Assembly: GCF_036014015.1 (NCBI RefSeq)
Contig: NZ_CP107905.1
Span: forward strand, 7,502,001 to 7,566,000
Origin: Streptomyces sp. NBC_00457
GTDB taxonomy: Bacteria; Actinomycetota; Actinomycetes; Streptomycetales; Streptomycetaceae
Reading direction: 5' to 3'
Length of the DNA: 64,000 nt
Shown here: positions 17,481 to 28,897 of the stretch, piece by piece
How positions within the stretch are numbered: position 1 is the first letter of the stretch
How the letters are laid out: each line of letters begins with the position of its first letter
Translations under genes and position numbers: made by a program
The notes under the pieces: generated by a model
The model's database searches: none
Told to the model about the DNA's origin: nothing
Seen by the model: the letters and a program-made list of their open reading frames with translations, nothing else

Positions 17481-17517
17481 CTGCGGCGCGCTGCCGGAGG
17501 GGGGCGGCGCGCCGCAG
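17481..17517. terminator. Strong hairpin between the MFS gene and the small membrane protein gene
   Basis: Perfect 11-bp stem: CTGCGGCGCGC (17481-17491) with GCGCGCCGCAG (17507-17517). It lies 156 bp past the MFS stop and 75 bp ahead of the next start, so it could terminate the MFS transcript or sit in the leader of the next gene. Confidence 0.5.
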
Positions 17518-17592
17518 TTCCGCATGATTAGGAACGGCACCGGGGGTACTCGTCCCGCCGACCGAACCGATCGACGGGCCCCGGGAGTTGAC

Positions 17593-17898
17593 ATGGCGGG
17601 CTTCGGACACGGAACGCGCAGGTACCCCCGCTCACGTGGCCGGACGTGGTCACGGACCGGGCCGGATCGCGCGACCCTCGGCATCATCGGAGCGATCTGC
17701 GCCATCGCCGGCTTCTTCACCCTGGGCATCATTCTCGGCCCCGTGGCCATGGTCTGCGGCTGGCTCTCCATGGGCCGAACCTGGTCAACAGCCCGCCCAC
17801 TCCCGGCCCTCATCGCGCTCGTCCTCGGGGCGATCGACACGCTCCTGGCCATCCTCTGGCTGGCAGGCACGACAACTCCGGGCCAGGGCCTGTTCTAA
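17593..17898 (+). CDS. Small two-helix membrane protein (DUF4190-like)
   Basis: 101 residues from the ATG at 17593, preceded by GGGAG. After a basic N-terminus there are two hydrophobic segments: about 30-53 (L-G-I-I-G-A-I-C-A-I-A-G-F-F) and 70-92. This spacing and the G-x-x-x-G-W-x-S-M-G connector are those of DUF4190 proteins. The function is unknown. An upstream in-frame extension lacks a ribosome-binding site. Confidence 0.68.
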   Translation: MAGFGHGTRRYPRSRGRTWSRTGPDRATLGIIGAICAIAGFFTLGIILGPVAMVCGWLSMGRTWSTARPLPALIALVLGAIDTLLAILWLAGTTTPGQGLF

Positions 17899-17918
17899 GC
17901 GGAGACCTGCGGGCCGGT

Positions 17919-18062
17919 GGGGGCTGGTCGCGCAGTTCCCCGCGCCCCTACGGGGCGCAAACCTGCGGGCGTCACGACTCCGTCAGCCTGCGGGCAGTCG
18001 TGCCGCCTGGGGCGGCACGGGTGGGCGCAGGCGGCACCCCGTAAGCGCCGGGCTGCGCGACC
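17919..18062. repeat. Composite interspersed repeat, modules A and B
   Basis: Module A core at 17919-17950 (GGGCTGGTCGCGCAGTTCCC...) is followed by module B at 17988-18062 (CTGCGGGCAGTCGTGCCGCC ... GGCTGCGCGACC). The same A-then-B order is at 26571-26690, and a reversed B is at 62982-63057. It lies between the small membrane protein gene and the convergent channel gene. Confidence 0.82.
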
Positions 18063-18097
18063 CACCCCCGCCTCAGCCCCCACCCCGGGCAACGCGA

Positions 18098-18892
18098 CTA
18101 CTGACGCTGCCCGTCCCGACCCCCCGGCACCACAACCCCCGCCGCCCCGGACAACGCCGCGACCTCCGCCCGCAACGCCCGAACCTCCTCCGTCAGCAGG
18201 GCGATCGCCTCCGTCTGCCGCCGCTCCTCCACGTCATCGGACTCGAACCGCGCGATGAACCACGCAGCGATGTTAGCCGTGACGACACCCAGCAGCGCGA
18301 TCCCGGACAACATCAGCCCGACCGCCAGAATCCGCCCCAGCCCGGTGGTCGGCGCATGATCGCCGTACCCCACGGTCGTCATCGTCGTGAAGGACCACCA
18401 CACCGCGTCACCCAGCGTCTTGATGTTCCCGTCCGGCGACTCCCGCTCCACCGACAGCACCGCGAGCGACCCGAACATCAGCAACGCCACCACCGCCCCG
18501 GCGACATACGTCGTCAGCCGGATCTGCGAGGCCATCCGCGCCCGCTGCCCCACCAGCAACACCGTGGACACGACCCGCAGCAACCGCAACGGCTGCACGA
18601 GCGGCAGCACCACCGCACACAGGTCCAGCCAGTGCCGCCGTACGAACTCCGCCCGGTGCCGCGCCAGTACGAGCCGCACCAGATAGTCGGCGGCGAACGC
18701 CCCCCACACCACCCACTCGACCACCGAGCAGGCCACCGTCAGCGAGCGCCCCGCGGACGGGTTCACGATCGGCACGGCATAGGCGACGGCGAACAGCACG
18801 GCAAGCACCATCAACGGCCGCTGGGTGCGCTGTTCCCAACGCTCCTGCGCCGATTGCTCCACCAAGCCCGCATCCCTCAAGCCCGCATCCAT
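18098..18892 (-). CDS. Voltage-gated-like potassium channel
   Basis: 264 residues from the ATG at 18892. About six membrane segments are seen. The selectivity filter T-V-G-Y-G-D is at 173-178 with the pore helix (A-V-W-W-S-F-T-T-M-T) before it. The arginine-spaced segment at 103-119 resembles an S4 sensor. A short C-terminal helix (E-E-R-R-Q-T-E-A-I-A-L-L) could be a coiled-coil tetramerisation tail. K+ conduction is expected; the gating stimulus is unknown. Confidence 0.88.
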   Translation of the reverse strand: MDAGLRDAGLVEQSAQERWEQRTQRPLMVLAVLFAVAYAVPIVNPSAGRSLTVACSVVEWVVWGAFAADYLVRLVLARHRAEFVRRHWLDLCAVVLPLVQPLRLLRVVSTVLLVGQRARMASQIRLTTYVAGAVVALLMFGSLAVLSVERESPDGNIKTLGDAVWWSFTTMTTVGYGDHAPTTGLGRILAVGLMLSGIALLGVVTANIAAWFIARFESDDVEERRQTEAIALLTEEVRALRAEVAALSGAAGVVVPGGRDGQRQ

Positions 18893-18911
18893 GCCCGCAT
18901 CGTAGGGAACG

Positions 18912-18950
18912 TGAAAGGGCGGTGAAGCCGCAGGCCTCACCGCCCTTTCA
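18912..18950. terminator. Hairpin terminator downstream of aceE
   Basis: A perfect 14-bp stem: 18912-18925 pairs with 18937-18950 (TGAAAGGGCGGTGA and its complement). It lies just past the aceE stop and ahead of the channel gene start on the same strand. Confidence 0.75.
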
Positions 18951-18971
18951 ACTGCCAAGCCGCGCGCGGCG

Positions 18972-21719
<2,748 letters not shown>

Positions 21720-21787
21720 GGTGTTCCTTACCTGTCGGAGGGCTGCTTTTCGGGGTTTGCGGGTGCCCAGCACCGTCCACCATCGTC

Positions 21788-21825
21788 TACCTCGGCATGC
21801 CAAACGTCATCTCTACTTCGAGGTA
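21788..21825. promoter_or_regulatory. Candidate operator upstream of aceE
   Basis: Inverted 7-bp arms TACCTCG (21788-21794) and CGAGGTA (21819-21825) lie about 70-100 bases ahead of the aceE GTG. The remainder of the 351-bp gap 21720-22070 is relatively AT-rich around 21830-21880 and presumably carries the aceE and DUF3052 promoters. No further gene is seen there. Confidence 0.4.
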
Positions 21826-22070
21826 ACCCAAGCTTGACGCTCCTATAGGGTTCCCAAACGCACAAAGAGGGCAGAAAGGTGTGGCGTATGTCACGAACGG
21901 CTTGGGGCGTCCTGCCGGGAGTTGCGGCGAGACAGCCAGGATCGTCACCGTTTCGGCGGTCTGAACGGCCGGGTACTTGCGCGATCCGTCCCGCCCGTGT
22001 GGACTACGGCCAATGCTTCGCGCACGCGCGTGGCTGAGATATTCACCAAGACATGATCAGGAGGCAACCC

Positions 22071-22502
22071 GTGAGCGCGACCGCGGACCACGCGGAGACG
22101 AGCCCTGCCGTCAGGCTGGGGTTCCAGCCCGAGCAGGTGGTCCAGGAGATCGGCTACGACGACGACGTAGACCAGGAGCTCCGCGAGGCCATTGAGCAAG
22201 TGATCGGCAGTGACCTTGTGGACGAGGACTACGACGACGTCGCCGATGCCGTGGTGCTCTGGTTCCGCGACGAGGACGGCGACCTCACGGATGTGCTGGT
22301 GGACGCCACCACGTACATCGAAGAGGGCGGCTCGATCCTGTTGCTGACGCCGAAGACCGGCCGCGACGGCTACGTTGAGCCGAGCGACATCTCTGAAGCC
22401 GCGACCACGGCAGGGTTGTCAGCGTCCAAGAGCGTCAGCGTGGGCAAGGACTGGAGCGGCAGCCGGCTGGTGACGCCCAAGGCCGCCAAGTCCAAGAAGT
22501 AA
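22071..22502 (+). CDS. DUF3052 domain protein
   Basis: 143 residues from the GTG at 22071, preceded by an ideal AGGAGG (22059-22064). It is acidic, with the DUF3052 core (L-G-F-Q-P-E-Q-V-V-Q-E-I-G-Y-D-D-D-V-D). The central region fits a DUF3052/methyltransferase-like fold without a SAM motif. The basic tail is A-K-S-K-K. The family is actinobacterial and of unknown function; it is commonly found beside aceE and AhpE-type peroxiredoxin genes. It is followed by a terminator. Confidence 0.86.
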   Translation: MSATADHAETSPAVRLGFQPEQVVQEIGYDDDVDQELREAIEQVIGSDLVDEDYDDVADAVVLWFRDEDGDLTDVLVDATTYIEEGGSILLLTPKTGRDGYVEPSDISEAATTAGLSASKSVSVGKDWSGSRLVTPKAAKSKK

Positions 22503-22524
22503 CCCGGCCTCGTCCCCGAACGGC

Positions 22525-22556
22525 GGACGGGCTGAATGAATTCACTCAGCCCGTCC
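22525..22556. terminator. Hairpin terminator after the DUF3052 gene
   Basis: A perfect 11-bp stem: 22525-22535 (GGACGGGCTGA) pairs with 22546-22556, with an ATGAATTCAC loop. It lies 23 bases after the stop codon. Confidence 0.75.
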
Positions 22557-22627
22557 GACGGCCCGAGGTGGACGCTGCATAGGGTGTTCGCACCACCCGA
22601 ACAGCCCACCGAAGGGGTTCTACGACG

Positions 22628-23086
22628 ATGGCGATCCAGGTCGGCGACAAGGCACCCGACTTCGAGCTCAAGGACAACCACGGCAGGACCGTGCGGCTGT
22701 CCGACTTCCGCGGCGACAAGAACGTGGTGCTGCTCTTCTACCCGTTCGCCTTCACCGGCGTGTGCACCGGCGAGCTGTGCGAGCTGCGCGACAACCTGCC
22801 GAAGTTCACCGACCGCGACACCCGGCTGCTCGCCGTCTCCAACGACTCCATCCACACCCTGCGCGTCTTCGCCGAGCAGGAGAGCCTGGAGTACCCCCTG
22901 CTGTCCGACTTCTGGCCGCACGGCGAGACCTCGCGCGCCTACGGCGTCTTCGACGAGGACAAGGGCTGCGCGGTGCGCGGGACCTTCGTCATCGACAAGG
23001 AAGGCGTCGTGCGCTGGACCGTCGTCAACGGTCTGCCGGACGCCCGTGACCTGAACCAGTACGTAAAGGCGCTCGACAGCCTGTGA
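22628..23086 (+). CDS. AhpE-type peroxiredoxin
   Basis: 152 residues, a thiol peroxidase that reduces hydroperoxides and peroxynitrite. The peroxidatic cysteine is Cys46 in F-T-G-V-C-T-G-E-L, with a second Cys at 51. The thioredoxin-fold core [10 protein letters not shown] is at the N-terminus. The [10 protein letters not shown] form is that of the one-cysteine AhpE group of actinobacteria. It stands at the head of the ter stress genes. Confidence 0.92.
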   Translation: MAIQVGDKAPDFELKDNHGRTVRLSDFRGDKNVVLLFYPFAFTGVCTGELCELRDNLPKFTDRDTRLLAVSNDSIHTLRVFAEQESLEYPLLSDFWPHGETSRAYGVFDEDKGCAVRGTFVIDKEGVVRWTVVNGLPDARDLNQYVKALDSL

Positions 23087-23200
23087 TTGTTCGGTTCCAG
23101 GGCCTGCGGGGTCCGGGAACCCGTCACTAGGATCGAGACGTTGATCCGATAGCAACGCACAAACGGGGCTGACCGCCCCTGGACACCATTGGGAGGACTC

Positions 23201-23776
23201 GTGGGAGTCAGCCTCAGCAAGGGCGGCAACGTATCGCTGAGCAAGGAGGCACCTGGTCTCACCGCGGTCATCGTCGGTCTGGGGTGGGACGTTCGCACCA
23301 CCACCGGCACCGACTTCGACCTCGACGCCAGCGCCATCCTCACGAACGCGGAGGGCAAGGTCAGCAGTGACGCCAACTTCGTGTTCTTCAACAACCTGAA
23401 GAGCCAGGACGGCTCGGTCGAGCACACCGGTGACAACATCACCGGTGAGGGAGAGGGCGACGACGAGCAGATCAAGGTGAACCTCGCCGCGGTCCCGGCC
23501 GACGTCGAGAAGATCGTGTTCCCGGTCTCGATCTACGACGCCGAGAACCGCCAGCAGTCGTTCGGCCAGGTCCGCAACGCGTTCATCCGCGTCGTGAACC
23601 AGGCCGGCGAGGCGGAGATCGCCCGGTACGACCTCTCCGAGGACGCGTCGACGGAGACCGCGATGGTCTTCGGTGAGCTCTACCGGCACGGCGCGGAGTG
23701 GAAGTTCCGCGCCATCGGCCAGGGCTACGCCTCGGGCCTGCGCGGCATCGCGCAGGACTTCGGTGTGAACGTCTGA
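23201..23776 (+). CDS. TerD family stress protein (first copy)
   Basis: 191 residues from the GTG at 23201, with GGGAGG at 23191-23196. A complete TerD beta-sandwich with the Ca2+-binding acidic motifs D-F-D-L-D-A-S-A and [13 protein letters not shown]. TerD proteins bind calcium and act in tellurite, phage and general stress resistance at the membrane. It is about 74% similar by eye to the next gene, a clear tandem duplication. Confidence 0.94.
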   Translation: MGVSLSKGGNVSLSKEAPGLTAVIVGLGWDVRTTTGTDFDLDASAILTNAEGKVSSDANFVFFNNLKSQDGSVEHTGDNITGEGEGDDEQIKVNLAAVPADVEKIVFPVSIYDAENRQQSFGQVRNAFIRVVNQAGEAEIARYDLSEDASTETAMVFGELYRHGAEWKFRAIGQGYASGLRGIAQDFGVNV

Positions 23777-23884
23777 GCCGGTCCGACTGCCTCACCCGCC
23801 CGGCGCCGCACCGTTTGAGTACGGCGCCGGGCGCACAGGACTCCGTACAACCGCACAGGCTCCACTCGGGGAGGGACCAGCATC

Positions 23885-24460
23885 ATGGGCGTCACGCTCG
23901 CCAAGGGAGGAAATGTCTCCCTGTCCAAGGCCGCACCGAACCTCACTCAGGTGTTGATCGGTCTCGGCTGGGACGCTCGCTCCACCACCGGAGCCCCGTT
24001 CGACCTCGACGCCAGTGCGCTGATGTGCAGCGGCGGACGGGTCATGGGTGACGAGTGGTTCATCTTCTACAACCAGCTCAAGAGCCCGGACGGCTCGGTG
24101 GAGCACACCGGTGACAACCTCACCGGTGAGGGCGAGGGCGACGACGAGTCGATCCTGATCGACCTCTCCAAGGTGCCGGCCCAGTGCGAGAAGATCGTCT
24201 TCCCGGTCTCGATCCATATGGCCGACGAGCGTGGCCAGACCTTCGGCCAGGTCAGCAACGCCTTCATCCGCGTGGTCAATCAGGCCGACGGCCAGGAACT
24301 CGCCCGCTACGACCTCAGTGAGGATGCCTCCACGGAGACCGCCATGATCTTCGGCGAGGTCTACCGCTACCAGGGCGAATGGAAGTTCCGAGCAGTCGGA
24401 CAGGGGTACGCGTCGGGGCTGCGGGGCATCGCTCTAGACTTTGGAGTCAACGTTTCGTAA
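23885..24460 (+). CDS. TerD family stress protein (second copy)
   Basis: 191 residues, the same length and motifs as the preceding gene ([22 protein letters not shown]). It differs in carrying two cysteines (in L-M-C-S-G-G and A-Q-C-E-K) absent from the first copy. It lies 108 bp after the first copy and 58 bp before DUF475, so the three are probably one transcript. Confidence 0.94.
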   Translation: MGVTLAKGGNVSLSKAAPNLTQVLIGLGWDARSTTGAPFDLDASALMCSGGRVMGDEWFIFYNQLKSPDGSVEHTGDNLTGEGEGDDESILIDLSKVPAQCEKIVFPVSIHMADERGQTFGQVSNAFIRVVNQADGQELARYDLSEDASTETAMIFGEVYRYQGEWKFRAVGQGYASGLRGIALDFGVNVS

Positions 24461-24518
24461 AGCCGGGTGCGGCGCGGGGGAGACCCGTACACCCCGTACA
24501 CAAGGGATTGGGTAGCCA

Positions 24519-25661
24519 GTGGTTCTGAAAACCTTCGGCTGGTCGTTCGCGGTCACCGCGCTCGGCCTCGTCGCGGCGGTCCTCATCGGGGGGTGGACCG
24601 CCTTCGGTATCGTGGCGATCCTCTCCATCCTTGAGATCTCGCTGTCCTTCGACAACGCAGTCGTCAACGCCGGCATTTTGAAGAAGATGAGTGCCTTCTG
24701 GCAGAAGATCTTCCTCACGATCGGCATTCTGATCGCCGTCTTCGGTATGCGGCTGGTCTTCCCTGTCGTCATCGTCGCCGTCAGCGCCTCGATGGGTCCG
24801 ATCGAGGCCGTCGACCTCGCGCTGACCGACAAGGACCGCTACGAGCAGCTCGTCACCGACGCTCACCCGTCGATCGCGGCCTTCGGCGGTATGTTCCTGC
24901 TGATGATCTTCCTCGACTTCATCTTCGAGGACCGCGACATCAAGTGGCTCGGCTGGATCGAGCGGCCGCTGGCCAAGCTCGGCAAGGTCGACATGCTGTC
25001 GGTCTGCATCGCGCTGATCGTGCTGCTGGCCACCTCCATGACCTTCGCGACCCACGCCCATCTGCACGCCGGCAGCGCGGACAAGGCAGAGACAGTTCTG
25101 CTCTCCGGTGTCGCCGGTCTCATCACGTACATGATCGTCGGCGGTCTCTCCGGCTACTTCGAGGACAAGCTCGAGGAAGAGGAGGAGCGGGAGCACGAGG
25201 CGGAGGAAGCGGCGGAACGCGAGGGCAAGCCACGCTCGGCTGTCGTCCTGGCCGGCAAGGCCGCGTTCTTCATGTTCCTCTACCTCGAGGTCCTGGACGC
25301 GTCGTTCTCCTTCGACGGCGTCATCGGCGCCTTCGCCATCACCAACGACATCGTCCTGATGGCCCTGGGTCTCGGCATCGGCGCGATGTACGTCCGGTCG
25401 CTCACGGTCTACCTGGTCCGCCAGGGCACCCTCGACGACTACGTCTACCTGGAGCACGGCGCGCACTACGCGATCGGTGCCCTCGCCGCGATTCTCCTGA
25501 TCACCATCCAGTACCAGATCAGCGAGATCATCACCGGCCTCATCGGGGTCGTCCTGATCGGCTGGTCCTTCTGGTCCTCCGTCCGCCGCAACCGCGCCAT
25601 CGCGGCGGCCGAGGGAAAAGCCGGCTCGGACGAGAAGACTGAGGTCTCGTCCGGGGTGTGA
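24519..25661 (+). CDS. DUF475 / TerC-like integral membrane protein
   Basis: 380 residues from a GTG at 24519. Eight or nine hydrophobic segments are seen. TerC-type acidic motifs occur in two related places: E-I-S-L-S-F-D-N-A near residue 45 and L-D-A-S-F-S-F-D-G near 263, as expected of the internally repeated TerC superfamily. A charged loop rich in Glu lies between the halves. TerC proteins are membrane partners of TerD and are linked to metal ion (Mn2+) export. No Mn riboswitch is seen in the short leader. Confidence 0.9.
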   Translation: MVLKTFGWSFAVTALGLVAAVLIGGWTAFGIVAILSILEISLSFDNAVVNAGILKKMSAFWQKIFLTIGILIAVFGMRLVFPVVIVAVSASMGPIEAVDLALTDKDRYEQLVTDAHPSIAAFGGMFLLMIFLDFIFEDRDIKWLGWIERPLAKLGKVDMLSVCIALIVLLATSMTFATHAHLHAGSADKAETVLLSGVAGLITYMIVGGLSGYFEDKLEEEEEREHEAEEAAEREGKPRSAVVLAGKAAFFMFLYLEVLDASFSFDGVIGAFAITNDIVLMALGLGIGAMYVRSLTVYLVRQGTLDDYVYLEHGAHYAIGALAAILLITIQYQISEIITGLIGVVLIGWSFWSSVRRNRAIAAAEGKAGSDEKTEVSSGV

Positions 25662-25757
25662 CACCGCTGTAGGTGAGGAACGCTCTGTGCGGGGCGGCTT
25701 CGAGGCGAGTCCTCGTGGCCGCCCCGCCGGACTTCATGCGGACGTGGGGGCGGGAAA

Positions 25758-26501
25758 ATGGGCTTGCTGGACGGACTGCTCTGGCGCGGTCGGCGAGAGG
25801 CCGGGTTCGACTCGGGCAGCGCCGCGAGCAATGCGATCGAGCTGACGAAGCGGCACAGTCAGGTCTCACTGACCAAGCAGGACGCGGCCACCGGGCATCT
25901 GCGCATCAATCTGGCCTGGCGGATGCGGACCTCCGACATCGGCGGCTCCCAGCGGGAGAGTCTGCTGCGGCACCCCTTCAAGGCGCTCAAGCCGCCGGAG
26001 GTGCTCGGGCACAGCCAGAGCATGGTCAACGTCGACCTGGACCTCGGCTGCCTGTATGAGCTGATGGACGGCACGAAGGGGGTCGTGCAGCCGCTCGGTG
26101 GGTTCTTCGGCGACGTGAACGCCGCGCCGTACGTCAAGCTCAGCGGCGACGACCGGTTCGGGTCGGCGTCCGGCGAGACGATCTACGTCAACCTCGACCA
26201 TCGCGAGGCCATCAAACGCATCCTGGTCTTCGTCTACATCTACGACCAGACGCCGGCGTTCGACCGTACCCACGCCATCGTCACCCTCTACCCCAGCAAC
26301 GGCCCGCGCATCGAGATCGGCCTCGACGAACGCCACCCCCAGGCCCGTTCCTGCGCCGTCGTCATGATCGAGAACATCAAGGGCGAAATGATCGTCCGCC
26401 GCGAGGTGAAGTTCGTGTACGGCTTCCAGGCGGAGCTGGACCGGTTGTACGGGTGGGGGTTGCAGTGGGGCAGGGGCTACAAGACAAAGGCGGAACGCTG
26501 A
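25758..26501 (+). CDS. TerA-like tellurium-resistance protein
   Basis: 247 residues, ATG preceded by GGGGGCGGGAAA. The N-terminus (I-E-L-T-K-R-H-S-Q-V-S-L-T-K) and the middle (M-V-N-V-D-L-D-L-G-C-L-Y-E-L; G-G-F-F-G-D-V-N-A-A-P-Y-V-K-L-S-G-D-D) match the TerA branch of the TerD superfamily, with the acidic Ca2+-site equivalents D-L-D-L and S-G-D-D. It is co-oriented 96 bp after DUF475. Confidence 0.84.
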   Translation: MGLLDGLLWRGRREAGFDSGSAASNAIELTKRHSQVSLTKQDAATGHLRINLAWRMRTSDIGGSQRESLLRHPFKALKPPEVLGHSQSMVNVDLDLGCLYELMDGTKGVVQPLGGFFGDVNAAPYVKLSGDDRFGSASGETIYVNLDHREAIKRILVFVYIYDQTPAFDRTHAIVTLYPSNGPRIEIGLDERHPQARSCAVVMIENIKGEMIVRREVKFVYGFQAELDRLYGWGLQWGRGYKTKAER

Positions 26502-26570
26502 CGCTGAGTCTTGGCCGGTTCGCCTACTGGCTCGGGGCGCCTTGCGGTTTCGGCGGCCGCGGGTCCGTGG

Positions 26571-26690
26571 TGGCTGGTCGCGCAGTTCCCCGCGCCCCTA
26601 CGGGGCGCCAAGCTGCGGGCAGTCGTGCCGCCTGGGGCGATGGGGGAGGGTGGGCGCAGGCGGCACGCCGTCAGCGCCGGGCTGCGCGAC
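26571..26690. repeat. Composite interspersed repeat, modules A and B
   Basis: Module A at 26571-26600 is directly followed by module B at 26613-26690, the same order as at 17919-18062. It fills most of the 210-bp gap between the convergent TerA-like and TerD genes. Confidence 0.82.
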
Positions 26691-26711
26691 CTACCCCTGC
26701 CCGCACGACAA

Positions 26712-27503
26712 CTAGCGGCCGATGAACTGCGGCCCCTGCGGCGGCAGTCGGAAGTCGCTGTCCGGTGCGGCGGCAGTCACCGGCTGCGGGTAGCCGTACG
26801 CAGGCTGGCTGGTCGGATGGGGATACCCGTACGCGGGCTGCGCGGGCACCCCGGCCGACTGCTCCGGCGGCAACGGCTGAGCCGGAGCGGTCGTCGGGGG
26901 CGCCGCCTGAACGGTCGCCGCGGCTGCCGCTGCGGCCGCCGCTTCCTCCGCCGCCGCCTCCGCCTCGTCCACAAAGATCCCGAAGTCGGACGCCAGCCGC
27001 TGCAGCCCCTCCACGTAGCCCTCGCCCAGCGCCCGGAACTTCCACCCCTCCCCACGCCGGTACAGCTCACCGCAGATCAGCGCGGTCTCCCGGCCGGTCT
27101 CGGGCTTGATGTCGAAATAGGCCAGCGGCTCCCCGTCGGCGACGGCGGCGTCGTACAGCGCGATCCGCAGCCCTCGTACCCGGTCGAAGGTGACCCCATC
27201 GGCCGATGCGACCAGCAGAATCTGGCTGACGTCGGCCTCGACACCGCTGAGATCTGTCTGAATCGTGTCGGTCGGGCCCTCGGCGACCCGCTTCTTGCCG
27301 AGCCGCCAGACCGTCCCGGAGGGGTGCCGGGGCTGGTTGTAGAAGACAAAATCCTCGTCGGAACGCACACGTCCGTCGGGGCCGAGGAGGAGCGCGGAGG
27401 CATCGACATCCGGGACCCCCTGCCCGGGCGTCCAGCGCACCACGGCACGTACCGTGGTGGCATTGAGTGGGACGTTCGACCCCTTCAGCATGGCGTGCGT
27501 CAT
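26712..27503 (-). CDS. TerD family protein with low-complexity Pro/Gln/Tyr tail
   Basis: 263 residues. The TerD domain covers about 1-175 (D-V-D-A-S-A-L-L-L at about 33-41), but the second acidic motif is altered: instead of G-D-N-x-T-G-E-G-E it reads [10 protein letters not shown], so calcium binding may be reduced. An Ala/Glu helix and a Pro/Gln-rich tail follow, with Q-P-A-Y-G-Y-P twice. It is divergent from the CitE-like gene and is the third TerD paralogue in the window. Confidence 0.88.
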   Translation of the reverse strand: MTHAMLKGSNVPLNATTVRAVVRWTPGQGVPDVDASALLLGPDGRVRSDEDFVFYNQPRHPSGTVWRLGKKRVAEGPTDTIQTDLSGVEADVSQILLVASADGVTFDRVRGLRIALYDAAVADGEPLAYFDIKPETGRETALICGELYRRGEGWKFRALGEGYVEGLQRLASDFGIFVDEAEAAAEEAAAAAAAAATVQAAPPTTAPAQPLPPEQSAGVPAQPAYGYPHPTSQPAYGYPQPVTAAAPDSDFRLPPQGPQFIGR

Positions 27504-27687
27504 GCGGTCATCCTGCCCTCTCAGTCCTGGTCACGACAACGCGGGGGTGCTTATCCCATACGGGCTGTGCCGACCCGCGTTACCTGAAATTCATGCCCTG
27601 CGGGAACCCCAGACATAGGCCTCTACGTACTATTACCGGCCACCTTTCACACGCCACAGGTTGCCCAGCCGTCACGGGGGAGTCCAT

Positions 27688-28854
27688 ATGCGTCATTTCG
27701 GGCACATCGCCCCTGAGGTGCGGCAGCGCCTCTTCCACCAGGAGCCGTGCGACTTCACCGCCGACTCCTCACCGCGGCTGCTCTCCGCGGCCCTGGGCGC
27801 CACGCTCTACAGTCCGGCCACCCGGCCCCGGCTCGCCGACGACATCCTCAAGCAGGCCGGCCGCGGCGTCGTCTCCATGGTGCTGTGCCTGGAGGACTCG
27901 ATCGAAGACTCGGAGGTTCCGGACGCCGAGGAGAACCTCGTACGGCAGTTCACGGACCTGGCCGGGCAGGAAGACGCCGACCTGCCGCTTCTCTTCATCC
28001 GGGTCCGCACCCCCGAGCAGATCCCCGACCTGGTACGACGCCTCGGCCCCGCCGCCCGGCTGCTGTCCGGATTCGTGATGCCGAAGTTCACCGAGGAACG
28101 CGGCATGCCCTTCCTGGAGGCCCTGGAGAGCGCCGAGAGCGCGAGCGGCCGGCGACTGTTCGCCATGCCGGTACTCGAATCGCCGGAGCTGCTCTACCGC
28201 GAGTCCCGGGTGGAGGTCCTGGAAGGCATCTTCCGCGCGGTCGACAAGTACCGCGTGCGGGTGCTGGCGCTGCGCCTCGGCGTCACGGACTTCTGCTCCT
28301 CGTACGGCTTGCGCAGAGCCCCCGACATGACGGCGTACGACGTCCAGATCGTCGCCTCCGTGATCGCCGACGTGGTGAACATGCTGGGACGCGCCGACGG
28401 CACCGGATTCACGGTGACCGGGCCGGTCTGGGAGTACTTCCGCGTGCAGGAACGCATGTTCAAACCCCAGCTGCGCCGCAGCCCCTTCCTGGAGGGGCAG
28501 GCCGAGGAGCTGCGTGAGGCGCTGATCGAGCACTCCATGGACGGGCTGCTCCGCGAGATCACCCTCGACCAGGCCAACGGCCTGCTCGGCAAGACCTGCA
28601 TCCACCCCTCGCACGTCCTGCCCGTGCACGCACTCTCCGTGGTCAGCCACGAGGAGTTCAGTGACGCCCAGGACATCCTGCGGCCCGAGCGGGGCGGCGG
28701 GGGTGTGCTCAGGTCGGCGTACACGAACAAAATGAATGAAGTGAAGCCGCATCGCGCATGGGCCGAGAGGACCATGCTGCGCGCCGAGGTCTTCGGTGTG
28801 GCGAACGAGGACATCGGCTTCGTCGAACTGCTCGCCGCCGGAATACCCGGCTGA
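27688..28854 (+). CDS. HpcH/HpaI-CitE-like aldolase/lyase of the ter-associated cluster
   Basis: 388 residues from the ATG at 27688 (GGGGGAG upstream). It is a TIM-barrel of the citrate-lyase beta-like family: V-L-C-L-E-D-S-I near residue 70, L-F-A-M-P-V-L-E-S near 165, the barrel strand V-L-A-L-R-L-G-V-T-D-F, and C-I-H-P-S-H-V near the end. Members encoded beside TerD and PRTase genes are predicted to make a nucleoside-like compound. It is 43 bp from the PRTase fusion gene, so in one operon. Confidence 0.85.
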   Translation: MRHFGHIAPEVRQRLFHQEPCDFTADSSPRLLSAALGATLYSPATRPRLADDILKQAGRGVVSMVLCLEDSIEDSEVPDAEENLVRQFTDLAGQEDADLPLLFIRVRTPEQIPDLVRRLGPAARLLSGFVMPKFTEERGMPFLEALESAESASGRRLFAMPVLESPELLYRESRVEVLEGIFRAVDKYRVRVLALRLGVTDFCSSYGLRRAPDMTAYDVQIVASVIADVVNMLGRADGTGFTVTGPVWEYFRVQERMFKPQLRRSPFLEGQAEELREALIEHSMDGLLREITLDQANGLLGKTCIHPSHVLPVHALSVVSHEEFSDAQDILRPERGGGGVLRSAYTNKMNEVKPHRAWAERTMLRAEVFGVANEDIGFVELLAAGIPG

Positions 28855-28897
28855 ACCGGCCGGATCCGGCCGAATCCGCTTGAACAACAAGGGACGC

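Noticed and set aside
24461..24518. Manganese riboswitch before the DUF475/TerC-like gene
   Set aside because: TerC genes often have one, but only 58 bases separate it from terD and neither conserved segment is present.
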